Positions 1-12,104 of a DNA stretch of 64,000 nt are shown here, piece by piece. Each line of letters starts with the position of its first letter. Within the stretch, counting starts at the first letter, position 1. The notes under the pieces were generated by a model. It made no database searches and was not told the DNA's origin. It saw only the letters and a program-made list of their open reading frames with translations. Origin of the DNA: Chenopodium formosanum (lineage: Eukaryota; Streptophyta; Magnoliopsida; Caryophyllales; Amaranthaceae); the NCBI GenBank assembly GCA_024500155.1, contig CM044869.1, forward strand, positions 32,114,501 to 32,178,500. The letters run 5' to 3'. A program made the translations under genes and the position numbers.

Positions 1-949
1 AAATCCAACGATTTGGATGATTTGATAGCCATTGGCTTAATGACACCATTTTAGTAAAGCAATCGAATCAAACTAAATTCGATGTTTTCCATATCTTTTC
101 CCAAGAAAAATGAGATGACTATCAATTTTTTTTTTTAAAAAAAAAACAACAATCATCTTATTTTCTTTTAATAATAGGGCTAATTATTACCAAGGTAATT
201 CAAGTTCTATATACATTGCCTAGAAAGAAAAAGAACTAATATAATAAATTGATTTGACATATCGACAGCCTCGACGTCAACTTTAGATGTCTTTTACAAC
301 TATTGAGCATTGGTCTTCTCACTTATCATGAGCAACTAATATGTCCGCCTACGTGGGATATCTCTATCTTCTCTAAGCGAGGAACATTGATTGAACATGA
401 TCGTATATGAAAAAAGATCGTTATCACTATCACATGTATACTTCATTGTCGAGTCACCACGATGATTCAAATATTAAGTCAATAATCCTTGATTTTCGAA
501 AACATGTCTAATTCTCTTTCTTTATTCTTCTATGGGAAAGTTGGATTCCCCTTCCTTTTTATACAAATCCGTCTTTTTTGTTCATTTCTTTTTTAGGGGG
601 TAAGTCGGGATGATCCGTCCCATTTGGCAAATAAAATACTTGAAAAATAGTATAATTTTTTCGTTCTTTGCCTCAAACTGGGTGCTAAAAGGCCTGGACA
701 TCCCCACTTCTCTCTATTTACAAATTTGAACACACTATTTATGCTGCGAAATCAATGTCATGCAAAGATTATTACGAACCATCTTAATAACTTTAAATGA
801 TGAAGGGAAGAATACCACTTCCTATTATTTGACCAAGATAATTAATTATGTTACTTGATCAAACAATTCATGATAAACATATGCAATATTCCACAAATTA
901 AAAGTACAAATGTTGGGGTTTCAAATAAACATGAGAAAAATCCCCTAGC

Positions 950-3720
950 ATGTGTATACATGAATTGCAAAAGCCACCTAAGGTTACACTTGGGGGCTAC
1001 AAAAATATAGGTCTCGCCTCAAATTTCGTTTTGAAATAAGACCTTATTTTGGAAAGTGATTAGAATGATGTTATATATTATTCTAACACTCCAGCAAACC
1101 TAAGTTTGACAAACATTCACTTACAAACTACGGTGCTTATTTAATTGAAAGCACTTGCCTTTCAATTAGAAAAATATGACAATGATGACAAACACTAAAA
1201 AAAACATAAATAAAATCAGATATACGAAGATTTGCTCACATTTTCATATCTTTGTTGAAAAAAGTTGCAAATTACAACTTACCTTCATCAATCTTGGACA
1301 AAAAAAGTCACACTCAATTACGAGCTAGACTTTTCTTTCCATTTTCGGTCCAGTTTTGAAAATAATATGATTATGTATTTTGCCTACGTATTAGAAAAAG
1401 TTGCTTTTCAAACAAATTTTCGTTTAAATTATTGGTCCCTTGTCAAATTTTGAATTCTAGTTCGAAATAATATGTTTCTAACAAAAGATAGTATTCAAAA
1501 TTCCTTTCTGAATTTTTGTTTCTTTTTCTCAAATAAATAAATTTTCAGATTCTCAATAACCGTTTGGATAATACATGTATATACATAATTATTTCCAAAA
1601 GGAAGGAACTTAGATTCGACTTCTTCTTGACTCGAACTTGTTCTCGCTTAGTTCTCCAGCGAATATTGGCTTAGGGATGGTAAACGAACCACCTACAACA
1701 CCAAAATCAAAGATTGATAAGAACAAAGAAAATATTTGATGTTCTAAATCAACTTTGAGAATAAAAATCACCACAATGATCTTTACAAACGTTTAGACAT
1801 TAGGTAAGATGTACTAAACCTTAAACACAATTGTTTTTGGTTTGTAAACAAGCAAAGAACTAACTTGCTTTCTTGACCAAGACTTTCACTAAAATACAAA
1901 AGCCATGTCATTGTCCTAAATATCTCAAAAGCAAAAATAGGATATAGACATAGGTCCATCTCAATATCATGATTATATGAATGGCCTAAACAATAGCACG
2001 TCATTAGAACTACCCCAAATTGGGGGCTCCAAGACTTTCACTAAAATACAAAAGCCATGTCATTGTCCTAAATATCTCAAAAGCAAAAATAGGATATAGA
2101 CATAGGTCCATCTCAATATCATGATTATATGAATGGCCTAAACAATAGCACGTCATTAGAACTACCCCAAATTGGGGGCTCCAAGACTTGTGAAATATCA
2201 AGAATGCGCATAACCCGACACATGGGGGCTCCAATATCCACAAAAAAATACAAAATAAGATATTCATGCCATTCGAGCTACTTTCGAGAATCGCCTAAAC
2301 CATAAATGGTTTACGTAGATCTCGAGCCTTATAATTTTCAAATGTATCACAATGATTTAGTAATCATGTTGTTCCTTTGAAAACTAAGTTTGCAACTGAA
2401 CTTGGCCATTAAACAGGTTACATACTCGAGCCATTTTCAAGTTCAACTTCAAAAACTAATCTTAGTGCATAATTGTTGTTTCAATACTTCAATTTACTCT
2501 AGAGATTAGAGAGTATGACTAGTATAGAGAAAAAGAAACAAAATCATGATGCATAAAACATACTTGCTCATACGAAAGTTTAGTACTCAATCATTCATCA
2601 TGAAAATCGTATGAAGACACTTTATTAACATAAGACAAACAATTTCATGAGTTAAAATGTAAACAAAAGACTCCTAAATTTTAAATTAAGGAGTCTTCAT
2701 TTTAAATTATTCTCCATTATTGCACACATTGGAATTTTGCAAGGAGGATAACATATACTTACTTGAGCTTCAAAACAGTAACAAAATTTGAACTTAAAAG
2801 AAAGAATTCAAAAGTAGCAAGAATAGAGAAAAAAATTGAACAACATTTCATTTTTCCTCTTACTTGTTCCGACGAACGACCAATATTACTAGACTTAGAG
2901 AATTTCATTTGAATGGTCGGAAACGATTTTTAACACACTTGTTTAAACGTTTCAAAGATCCTAGTTGCTGTGACAATCAGACAAAACACGAGATTTCCAG
3001 ACCCATTTCAAGCAATATGAAAGGGTCTAATTATTAAAAAACAAGCAAGTCATCGAAGTTACCCAACATTGGGGGCTACAACATTCGAAAATATAAAATG
3101 GGGGCTTACAAGCCCAAAATATAACTAAGTTACACAAGTTCGAATGATGACTTCAAGAATTTCCTAAACTAACTAGTTTGGTGCAAATCTTGAAATCACA
3201 GTTTTATAAGTGAATAATAATAACTATCGGTTATTTTTATCATTGTTAAAACCGATTTTGCAACTTAGGCATGAAAAATAAACATAAGTCGCAAGAACAA
3301 TTTCATGCTATTATCAAAGTTCAAAATTCCATTTATAATTTTAATGCATAATTGTTGTTCTAAACACTTCAATTTACATTAAAATTAACAAGTATAGTCT
3401 ATGTGAGAAAAAAAAGAGAAATAAAATTCGAGCACAAATTCAAAATTAGAATGAACAAAAAAAACACATATGTGCTTGTACATGCTCACACAGAATCAAT
3501 ACTTTATCACTTTACATGAAATTTTTTGCAATATTATTGCTTAAACATGTCACAACAACAAAACAAACAAATTCATGAAAACAAGTCGAATCGAAAACCC
3601 CAACTTCAAGTTAGGATTCTTCATTCGATTTCTCAATTTTATTGACCAAGATCAAAGTCTGGTAGAATAAAATGAGCAAGATTTACTTTCCTTAGCTTTC
3701 AAACGACAACCAAAAAAATG
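950..3720 (+). repeat. Degenerate ~1.05-kb tandem repeat in the 3' UTR of element C
   Basis: Blocks starting near 965, 2010 and 3055 share an order of landmarks: a TTGGGGGCT word, then an A-rich stretch, a line containing GTGCATAATTGTTGTT (about 2465 and 3345), CTTCAATTTAC, a word like AAACATACTTGCTCATAC or ACATGCTCACAC, and an ending with TTCATGA. Blocks two and three match best; the first is weak. This looks like an old tandem amplification rather than coding sequence. Confidence 0.5.
1877..2180 (+). repeat. Recent 152-bp direct tandem duplication
   Basis: Copy one is 1877-2028 and copy two 2029-2180. By eye they are identical over all 152 bases, both beginning CCAAGACTTTCAC and ending TTGGGGGCT. 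The sequence after copy two starts again with CCAAGACTT and then diverges. The identity contrasts with the old degenerate repeats around it. Confidence 0.9.
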
Positions 3721-3803
3721 AAAAGAGATCAAAATTGGAAAAAGAGGAGAAGAAGAGAGTGAGTTGCAGATCGCGCTTCTCCAACTCTTTTACTAATTAA
3801 AAT

Positions 3804-3878
3804 GTTGCGCGTGGTATCCCAGCGCAACCTAGTTTCTTGCGCGCACCTAGCCAGCGCGACCTACTAAGTTGCGCATGG
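3804..3878 (+). repeat. GC-rich dyad cluster (GCGCAAC / GTTGCGC type)
   Basis: Within AT-rich surroundings, inverted words TTGCGCG, AGCGCAACC, TTGCGCGC, AGCGCGACC and GTTGCGC follow each other every 12-20 bp. It resembles the cluster in the element's own LTR at 5849-5940. No TATA box was recognised next to this copy. Confidence 0.6.
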
Positions 3879-4716
3879 ACACTGGTCATTTAAAAGACCA
3901 GTACTCAGATTTTGATTCGTTTTGAATTTTTCCCAACGGTTTTGTACGTTGTTAGACGTAATGACGCGCGAATTATCGAAATCTTTTAAAAATGCTTTGC
4001 ATCCATAGTTTCTTTTCTTCTTTGATAGTTTTTTGCATCATCCTGCATGCACACCGTGCTTTGTGCCTTCCCTAAGCATATGTTGTGAACGTTTTTCGTA
4101 AGAGTGTCTTAAGACGTTCCGTAGTGGTGCATTACGTAAAAGCTCCCATAGACATGTTTGTCATTTTACTGTACTGACATTATAAATTTCCGGCTTTTAT
4201 TCTTTTTTCACGTCCACGGCAAAAAGGAAGGCGTTATCATGTAGCGTAAAAATGCAAGGCGTTATCATACAGCGTAAAATTGTATGGCGTAGGTGTTGCG
4301 AAAAATTTCACCTCTTCTCCAGCTTTGCGAGATCTACCTCTCGGAACTAAAAGGTAGAATTACTTTACTTTAGGCGTTAGATCACGAGTCGACAAGCGCG
4401 CCGAACCATTCAGGAACAGACTCTTCTTGATTGGAAACAAATACGGTAGTTAGTGAGCTTACTAGCTTACCGGACAGTTAGGGTGTCGTCCACCCCCTAT
4501 ATAAAGAGCGACAAAATGATGTCGCACCTATGTAGGCACGTGCCCCCAGTTTTGAGACACGTGTACTCATCTTGTGGACAAAACTGCTGAGAGAGTTGCC
4601 GATTTTCTTCCCTCTCACTGGATTTGGATATATGCCTCCAGTCGTGAGACATGTATTTTTATCTTGTGGACACCGAGTATTGAGTTTTGACAAGAGAATT
4701 GTCGAGAACTTTATTC

Positions 4717-4821
4717 AGGCTGCAAAAGCCGAAACGTTCAGGCTGCGAAAGTAGAAAGGCTGCGAAAGCCGAAACAATTAGGCTGCGAAAGCCGAAACAT
4801 TTAGGCTACGAAAGCCGAAAC
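4717..4821 (+). repeat. Short tandem repeat, unit about 22-23 bp
   Basis: Five copies of a unit built on AGGCTGCGAAAGCCGAAAC, separated by short T/A-rich spacers; the second copy is truncated. It lies in the 3' UTR of element C about 400 bp before the polypurine tract. Confidence 0.85.
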
Positions 4822-5220
4822 ACTCTTTTATCATCTTTTTTACTTGTTAAAATCAAATAAAGTTTCAATGACATATCGAGGGACTTTAGACCAACGATGA
4901 CATGATTGAGAGGAAATCATCCCCTTTACTCCTTTTTTAAACCGATCACTTCTCATGACTTGATATCACCCAGAACACCTTTACTTGTAAGAGTGTTCTA
5001 CAAATGCAAAGAATCAATCTAGATTCTTTAGCGCGTTAAGACTAGAAATAACTTTTTCTAGCCTCAATAACTACTTGTTTCAAACACTTAGCGAATCAAG
5101 GATCGTTTCGACATCCTTAACATTAATGAATGATTCTCTATTCTTAGGGACCTTCACAGAATGAGTCTCGGATTTATTTCCTTGACTACTTTGATCACAG
5201 TCTATTCTAGACTCGATTAA

Positions 5221-5233
5221 AGTGGGGGATAAC
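5221..5233 (+). other. Polypurine tract of element C
   Basis: AGTGGGGG followed by ATAAC directly precedes the LTR start TGTAGACACC. The equivalent in element A is GTGGGGGCTTC. This is the expected plus-strand priming site of reverse transcription. Confidence 0.7.
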
Positions 5234-6859
5234 TGTAGACACCTACTTTTGGCCTCTTGTCCCGAAAGGAAGTGCAATGATGTTATAAAAACCCGTTCTT
5301 CATGCTAGATCAAAGTTGAAATGTTTATGGACTACGAAAAACATTCTGAAGTACGTTAAAACCCATATATGAGACCAATTTATCTTAGAGCCTTGTCCAA
5401 TTACTAATTAGGCCTAAAACATGTTCATAAATGTTTAAACTTGATTAATAACGGACCCAAATGCGTCAAATGCAATGATTGGATCCAATGGAACCTACAT
5501 TGTTGAAAACCGAGCCATACAAAAAAACCAACCATCACATTCCCATGCAAGGCCTATACATATGGATAGCCCTTTCAAATATCTTTCCAACGGTATATTA
5601 TAAGCCCAATTCCGAGCCAAAACGAAAAAGTTATGATCAAAACACTAAACCGGGCCCTAAAACCGACACCCTTGAACTCCAACGGCCATAACTTTTGATC
5701 CATAATATATTTTAACCTAACTCTAAGGGAATTGGAAATTAGACATTTAGAGATTTCTAATGATATCTCACACGCCTTAATCTGACTCCGCAATCAAAAG
5801 TTATGGAAGTTTTAAAAACGCGTTTTCGTATAAGGCAAACCGCAAACCAGCGCAACTCAATAAGTTGCGCATGCGACTCATTGAGATGCGCGCGGCACCC
5901 AGCGCGACTCAGAGAGTTGCGCTCGCCACCTGACGCCGCGGCTCTAAAACCCTAAACCTAGATTCCTATGCCTATAAATAGGGGTCTTCGTTCAGCACTA
6001 GACGCCCAGAAAAATCATAATTCTAAACCCTAAATTCTGAAAACCCTAATCTCTCTCAAACCCTCTTACTATCATACTACTTTTCCCTCTTTTTTCCTAA
6101 ATACTCTTCGACCTTAATCCATCCATTGAAGCTCTTGAAGGTACGAAGAAGAAAGAAAGTCCATAAACGCATAAGACGGAGATTTAGCATAAAAGAAGAA
6201 CGGTTAGTTTCCTGAGCACTTAGATAAATCACTTTTCTTTTATTGTTTAAATAACTTTTATTGATTAATTAGTGTTGGTTGATCACTATAAAAAAACTTT
6301 TAATTAATTAATTCACATAGTATTCTTTCATTAATCAAAGACTAGAATCGAATAATTAATTGATTGTTTTATCACCTAAGTCAAGGCAAATATTGTTTGT
6401 TTCTTATTCTTTTCACGAATTTGATTAAATAAGAATAACGACTTTTGCAATGTAAATCCTACATGATTAACGCGTGTAAATAAAATCAACTAACTTAGTC
6501 TTTAGGTATCACGTTGCATATATTGTTTGGTAATGAAATTGTGAAAAAGGAAGAGCTAGTAGAGGCCGTACTAGAGCTAAGATAGTGATTCCCCTCTAAA
6601 GGGAACGTTATCTTAGTATCCTCACTCCCAAACTCATTTCTGGTTTATGTAGACCAATTTGTGCATGGGTAAACTTACAATTCGTGCTAATTATCCCTTG
6701 AACTCTACTTGGGAGAAAGGCATGACAGAGGTTTATGAGTTTTCCTAAAACTCATTGGCGACTCCTACTTGTTTCTTACAAAAAAGCGTGATGATTGAAT
6801 CAATTCTAATTCAAGGTCCCCCAAACAGTCAGGAATTCAAATCGTAATACACCCTAACA
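5234..6859 (+). repeat. 3' LTR of element C (right end uncertain)
   Basis: Begins TGTAGACACC after the polypurine tract. It contains a promoter (TATAAATA at 5973), then a leader with ACCCTAAA words, and a stretch near 6760 (TTGGCGACTC) that also occurs close to the 3' end of the LTRs of element A. I place the end at the CA of ACCCTAACA (6859), because plant LTRs run TG...CA, but there is no second copy in the window to confirm it. Confidence 0.55.
5849..5980 (+). promoter_or_regulatory. LTR promoter of C: GC dyad cluster plus TATA box
   Basis: Dyads AGCGCAACT / AGTTGCGC, ATGCGCGCG and AGCGCGACT / AGTTGCGC fill 5849-5940, then TATAAATA at 5973-5980 followed by GGGGTC. Transcription should start about 30 bp further on (inference). 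Confidence 0.7.
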
Positions 6860-7098
6860 AGTGTAAAGTCCTAGGCTTTTAAAGGGCCATGGGCATTTAA
6901 GGAGAAGATCCCCTACGATGGGAATACCTTCCTTACAATGGCTGCGAGGTATCTTGTCAAGGCAGTGATATTGAGGCTCACTTGAATAAGAAGACTGATC
7001 GAGAGGAGTGATGCGAATACTTCCGTTGAAGTTGATCTAGTAATCACTAGTTGCTATAGTGCGAAACGATTCAGGAACAGACTTCACAACTACATTAG
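6860..7098. other. Gap between LTR of C and element A
   Basis: About 240 bp with no gene. It contains GAAACGATTCAGGAACAGAC, which resembles 4402-4423 in the 3' UTR of C, so it may be retroelement-derived too. No target duplication of element A is visible at its right edge. Confidence 0.4.
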
Positions 7099-8921
7099 TG
7101 TAGACACCCAAATGTGTCTCCCCAAAACCAAACCCAGTGATGAATACCTTTCATGTCAAATGATAATCAAACGAGGTGAAAGTGTGAAAGGTCAGGTGTT
7201 GCGGTTGGTTTTTATTAAAAATTCTTTCTTTCTGTTTTCGAAAAACAACTCTATTTTATGAAAACAGCCAATCCAGTTTATTTTGGTCCACGACAAGGGT
7301 CTAATAATAGTGTAGTTGGATGAAGCTTGCAAAGAGCTTTTCAACGATATATTATAAGCCCAATTCCGATGAATAATGAGGAAGTTATGGCCAAAATACT
7401 ATACTGGGTCCGGTTTGATCTTTACATGCGGCCCAATGATCAAGGGGAGGGCCCGATGTTAATTGTTATTCCTAAAATTATTAGAATTAATTATAGTCTT
7501 CTAGAATTCTCTAGAAGGTTCTTTTAAGTGCTAATAGAATTAGAATTAATAATTATATTTTGATAAGTTTTATTTGGAATAAAATATTATTTTATGAAAA
7601 ATACGATTTCAATTTTCATACGGACTTTACAAATTAATTTTGATTGATAATTGGACTCCGTGTTAGAAAGCGCGTAGGAATCCAGACTGTCGCCAAACGA
7701 CAGGCCTGTCGCCACGCGACACAGCTTGTCGCCAAGCGACAAGGTCGGTTTTGCGGCAACAGAGTGGAGTTTTATTCCTTATCAAATTCTACTTATTTCC
7801 GGACTGTTTTCTTATAAATAGGGTCCTAAACCTCCGTTTTTATTCATTCACAATCATCAATTCTCATCATCCATCATCTATTCTCTCTATGCTCTCATCT
7901 CTCTAACTTTTCTCAAACCAAATTCCGCATACACGAGATCTAGAAACACCTTGCCAAGTTCGAAGTTGCCTTCGCCCTAGACGTGAAAGGTTATAATTTC
8001 TGAGGGTTTGGTCCCTAATCTCTATTTCAATTATTTGATTTAATTGTTTGATTTTTTATTTTCCTTGAAGTTACTAACGCGTGTATTTTGTTATTAGAAA
8101 GAGGCACGAGGCATCAAAGTATGTAGTCTTATTGCTATATTCTTGTAGGAAGCATGTTTAAACTTGTTTAATTCCTAGCATCACGTTAGGATGTTATTAT
8201 TGCTTTCTAGTATCATGTTTAGAGTGCCTTTTACTCTTTTTTTAATATCATGTTAGTATCATGCTAGGGTTGAAGCTTTGATCTTTAATGCTTAGTGACA
8301 TGCTAGGGTTTGTTATTAATCATGTTAGTATCATGCCTAGGATCTTGCTATTATTATGCTTTAGCGTTGACATGATTATTTTAATTATTGTGATTATTAT
8401 GTTGCTTGATGCTTATTTATTGTTATTGCTTGATCACGCCCTATCTTGCAGGTTTAAAAGGAATTTGTACTTGTAATCACGTTTAATAAGATAATTAATA
8501 ATCTTGTTTAGGATAATATGATTATAATTCAAGTGATCGCCAATAATAGTTTTGCTTGTGCATTAAATTCAACCAACATAGATACACAGGTTTAGGGTTA
8601 ATCTGTTGTTTGAATGCTAGTCAGAAAGCACACATGAATACGAGAAGAATAAAGTAGAGGCCTTTTTAGGGCAGGTTCAATCTCTTTTAGGTTGGATTTG
8701 TACCTTCATCCCCGAACCCTATTTGGTTCAAGACCTTTTGGAGTTGACGATCTCATGGATCGTTAAGGGGTGTAACCTTCACCCTGTGAACGGTTTAAAA
8801 GTTCCTAAAACTTGTTGGCGACTCTTTTGCTCTAGCTTCCTTCCCTTTGGACGCCACCATGCTTAAGTGTATGATCACAGTGGGGTTCAAGTGTGGGTTA
8901 ATGCTTGAAATATTCCCTACA
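7099..8921 (+). repeat. 5' LTR of element A
   Basis: Runs from TGTAGACACCC to ATATTCCCTACA (1823 bp). The promoter lies at 7688-7820. The transcribed part holds repeated words such as ATCATGTTAGTATCATGC. Compared with the 3' LTR, the U5 half is similar, but the U3 half differs at many positions (for example the dyad cluster and the stretch near 7180-7230). Confidence 0.9.
7688..7820 (+). promoter_or_regulatory. LTR promoter of A (5'): GTCGC dyad cluster plus TATA box
   Basis: Three near-perfect hairpin words of the form TGTCGCC-n-GCGACA or TGTCGCCAAACGACA at 7688-7741 are followed by TGCGGCAAC. TATAAATA is at 7813-7820, 52 bp past the cluster. Confidence 0.75.
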
Positions 8922-8926
8922 GTTTT

Positions 8927-8944
8927 TGGCTACTCCACTGGGGA
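8927..8944 (+). other. Primer binding site of element A
   Basis: TGGCTACTCCACTGGGGA starts five bases after the LTR end (spacer GTTTT), where minus-strand synthesis would be primed. Element B has the same site with one difference (TGGCGACTCC). Tat elements usually use tRNA-Arg; I could not check the match to a tRNA. Confidence 0.75.
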
Positions 8945-9245
8945 GGATTTCTATTTTAATTCCTAAAATTTATTTTGGCAATTATTTAGAATGAGTGGAT
9001 GAGACTCGAAAAGTTCTAAGTATTTCATGTGCGTAACTTTGATTAGCATTATTGTCATATGCATAAAAAAGGTCCTCATTGGATAGACCATCCAAAATGA
9101 GTCAAAAACATAGGATTTTTACACGTAGGAAATTTGAGAAATATCTTTCACAACTAGAATTGAAATAATGCTGCGAAATCTGGAAAATTCTGAGAACGTA
9201 GATACCTGCTGAGGCATGTAGGAACTAGCGCCTAGAAAACAGGGC

Positions 9246-9340
9246 CTGTCGCCTATAAAGTGCTTCTGTCGCCTAGCGACAGTTCTGTCGCTTGGAGACA
9301 GGGGTACTTTTGCGGCGACAGTCCCTGTAGTCTGGCGCCA
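9246..9340 (+). repeat. GTCGC dyad cluster in leader of A (first)
   Basis: Words CTGTCGCCTATAAAG, TCTGTCGCCTAGCGACAG, TCTGTCGCTTGGAGACAG, GCGGCGACAG and TGGCGCCA occur every 20-25 bp. Same motif family as the LTR promoter clusters. Confidence 0.7.
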
Positions 9341-10014
9341 AGTTCTTCCAATACTGAGCCAGAACTCTGCCTTCTTGTTTTGACCATTTCTAGCACTGTT
9401 GGCTCGATTCTACTTCCTGATTGAGTTATTCTCACTTTTCTGAAACCCATATGTGTTCTACATATGGACATAACCCTCTAGGGGTTCACGCTCCATCTAC
9501 CCAATCGAACGCCCCTGGTAACGATGGGTACATCTGAGTTTGTGAATCCACCAAACCGTGGAAGCAAGTTTTTAACTTGCGAGGTCCCATCCATACGCGC
9601 CAACCCTTCCCATCCATACGCGCCAACCCTTCCAAAGGTAAGGCTTCCGCGCGATGCATCTGGACTCATAACCATGGACCCTCTTTGACTAACCCATATC
9701 CTTGAAATTTAGAGAACTAGAGCCATGGTTAGGTTGCAAACTCATTGCATCATATTGTGACTATTTGAACTATTTGTGCATTCATTGCGCGTGCATACCC
9801 TATATGTGCTAACCGTTTGTTTGACTTGTGTTTAAGTCTAAATAAACCAATTAATGACTAAAAAGGACTTTGTCTAATTAATTAATTAATTACTTAATTA
9901 ATTAATTTGACTAATTAAAGACTAATAAAGTAATTAATCTGACTTAGTACGACTGTAGGCATGTCCCCTTAGAGTAAAATTACTGGAAACAGTCCCAGAT
10001 TAATGTTCTAGAAA

Positions 10015-10132
10015 TGGCGCATGAGTTTGGGATGTGGCGCCGCAGTTTACTGCTTGTCGCCTGGCGACATATTTTTCGTTTGGCGACAAGCTTCAAACAG
10101 TGGCGACAGTTCTGTTGTTCCGGCGACAGTCC
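10015..10132 (+). repeat. GTCGC dyad cluster in leader of A (second)
   Basis: TGGCGCCGCAG, TTGTCGCCTGGCGACA, CGTTTGGCGACAAG, GTGGCGACAG and CCGGCGACAG follow one another in a region otherwise lacking GC-rich words. Confidence 0.7.
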
Positions 10133-10626
10133 AGATTCTTAATCGAGTCATCATGACGAGTCTAATTAACCAGTCTGCTAATCAGTTTAACCAATTTGTT
10201 AACAGCTCTAGCAATGTTTAAGTCCTTAATTGAGTCTAGGCACTTAGTCCCATGGTCATACATAAGAGTCAAAGCATGTCACTTGCACTCACTTATAAAG
10301 CACACACTTAACATGTATGTCACACCTTGACCATGTCTAGAGAGTCTTGAATGCGTATTTTCCGTCATTTTTTTAGGGGGGTAAGTCGGATATTAATCCT
10401 CCAATTAAACCACTTGTTTGAACCCATTCCCAAAAATATGCACCCTATTTTTGCTTTTTTAAAACCATAAAATCAAAATCAACTTGAGTCAAGTCATTAA
10501 AACAAATATGGTTTAATCTACAGCGCGTGGTTAAGAAAGGAAGGGCGTTTAATCAAGGACAACACTTTCGTTCAAGTCTCACTTTTTGATAAGCCAATCG
10601 GTCGAAAAAGGAAAGCTAAGAAGATA

Positions 10627-11981
10627 ATGGCAAGTCAGGAAGAAGTCAACGAACTCAAGGGACAGGTAGCTAACATGGCTGAAATGTTGAAGAATTTGAC
10701 TCTTCAAATCAATGACCTTGTGAGACACAGCAAATGGAGCTCATCCAAGAAAGTTTGAGCAGACTGTCCAATGACTATAGATTGCAGGGCATTAGTTCAC
10801 AAGGGGTCTCGGTGGACAAGGATCTTCTTCCACAGAAGTTCAATGCCAACGACATCCCGAAATTCAAAGAAATGGATAACCCTTATTTTCATTTAAGAGC
10901 CTTTGAAACTGTAATGAATATTAAGGGAATAGACAAGAAAGCTTTTCATTCTGTGTTTTCTCTATCTTTAGAAACCGTTTGTCAGCAATGGTACTTTTCT
11001 CTTGATAAAGAGAAAACCTCTAGTTGGGAGTCAATTGTAAACGCTTTCATTGATAGATATAAATGCAATATTCAAGTTGAAACTGATCATAGGGAACTTA
11101 AAATACTTAAGCAGAAAGAGAATAAAGGATTTACTTCTTTCTTTAATAAATGGAGGGAAACTTCTGCAAAGATGGTTGAGGTGCCTAGTGAGAAAGAATC
11201 TGTGAGAATGTTCATCAAGAATCTCCAAGAAAAATATTCTAAGCATCTTAAATACCAAAATAGCTTGCACACTTTCAAGGCCGTCTATGACATTGGTATC
11301 AATATTGAAGACGACCTTGCTAAACAAAAAGCTGCTAACAACAGTAACTCTAATAGTGGCTGGAAAGGCAAGAAGAACGACAATCCTTCTTCTTCCAAAA
11401 CCACCCACTCAAATAATGTTAGCACCTTTAATTTGATTGAAGTCCTCGCTATGAATAATCAAGGACGAAAGAAACCATTTAGGAGGGACTTTACTCCTAT
11501 TGGTATGAGTTATGACACCGCATTCGATCTCTTACATGCAAAAGGTTTTATAACTCCCGTTGGATCGTTTGGGGACCCACCTGTCGAAAAGAGAACGGCT
11601 AGCTAGAACCCCAATGCACATTGCAAGTATCATCAGGGTAGGGGCCATCTCACAGAAAATTATTGGAAGCTAAAGGAAGCAATCCAAGATTTAATTGATA
11701 ACAACAAACTTCCATTTCCCCCTGCAAGCAAGAAGCCAAGTATCAATAATGCACCACTGACGGATTCCTTGGCTATTTCCGATGAGGAAAATCAGGTTGA
11801 CCCCTCGAACCTCATTAAACCTGTCGAAGTTATTGAAGAAGAGGAGGAAGTCTTCGAAGATGACGAGGATCATTTTCCTTGTGGACAAGAACCTGCGACA
11901 AAACAAGAAGTGTGTATCCTTATTCAGGTTGTGTTGGAAGCAAGAGAATTATTACGCGAGGCCATGGTGGTTATAAAATAA
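10627..11981 (+). pseudogene. gag: gag of element A (capsid and zinc knuckle), broken
   Basis: Gag forms the virus-like particle that packages the element RNA. ATG at 10627 opens a frame that is lost by a one-base deletion near 10730 and resumes as a long frame 10734-11606. That part has the retrotransposon gag capsid features of Ty3/gypsy: FKEMDNPYFHLRAFET, a WYFSL tract, and FIDRYKCNIQ followed by an LKQKENKGFTSFFNKWRE segment. A TAG at 11604 precedes the knuckle-like CKYHQGRGH; its last cysteine position is tyrosine here but cysteine in the copy in element B. An acidic tail (EEEEEVFEDDEDHF) follows and ends with two adjacent stops, TAA at 11979 and TGA at 11982. The deletion and the stop were recognised by comparison with gag of element B (60553-61671). 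Confidence 0.9.
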
Positions 11982-12104
11982 TGAAACGAACTACTCAAAA
12001 GTAGACCTCTACCTAAGGAGAAGAAATCGTTCTCCCTCTAAGTAATTGACACACCCAAAAGGAGCAATAGGTCATACACTCCAATTGGGACTTCTTATGC
12101 AAAT

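Larger units (their letters stand above)
1..6859 (+). mobile_element. Element C: 3' end of a Tat-like Ty3/gypsy LTR retrotransposon
   Basis: Only the non-coding 3' part is in the window. A purine tract (AGTGGGGG) at 5221-5228 lies just before an LTR start TGTAGACACC at 5234, the same layout as element A. No convincing protein gene was found in 1-5233; the short ORFs there are AT-rich and lack domain motifs. The region is built of degenerate repeats and repeated TGGGGGCT words (near 970, 2022, 2174, 2222, 3070, 3102). A long hypervariable 3' UTR is typical of Tat elements. Its LTR shares a block around 5585-5625 (CCAACGGTATATTATAAGCC) with the LTRs of A and B, which supports kinship. Gag-pol would lie left of the window. 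Confidence 0.7.
8945..10626 (+). other. Leader (5' UTR) of element A
   Basis: No sense ORF of note. It holds two GTCGC dyad clusters (9246-9340 and 10015-10132), a block at 9456-9720 that is conserved in element B, and a small local duplication of CCATCCATACGCGCCAACCC at 9587 and 9609. At 10371-10386 a T-run with AG, four G and then GTAAGT looks like an acceptor next to a donor. The minus-strand ORF in 9253-9675 is discussed as a finding, not called as a gene. Confidence 0.65.

Noticed and set aside
7688..7761. Dyad clusters considered as a CRISPR-like array
   Set aside because: Units vary, spacers are not regular or unique, there are no cas genes, and the context is plant LTR promoters.
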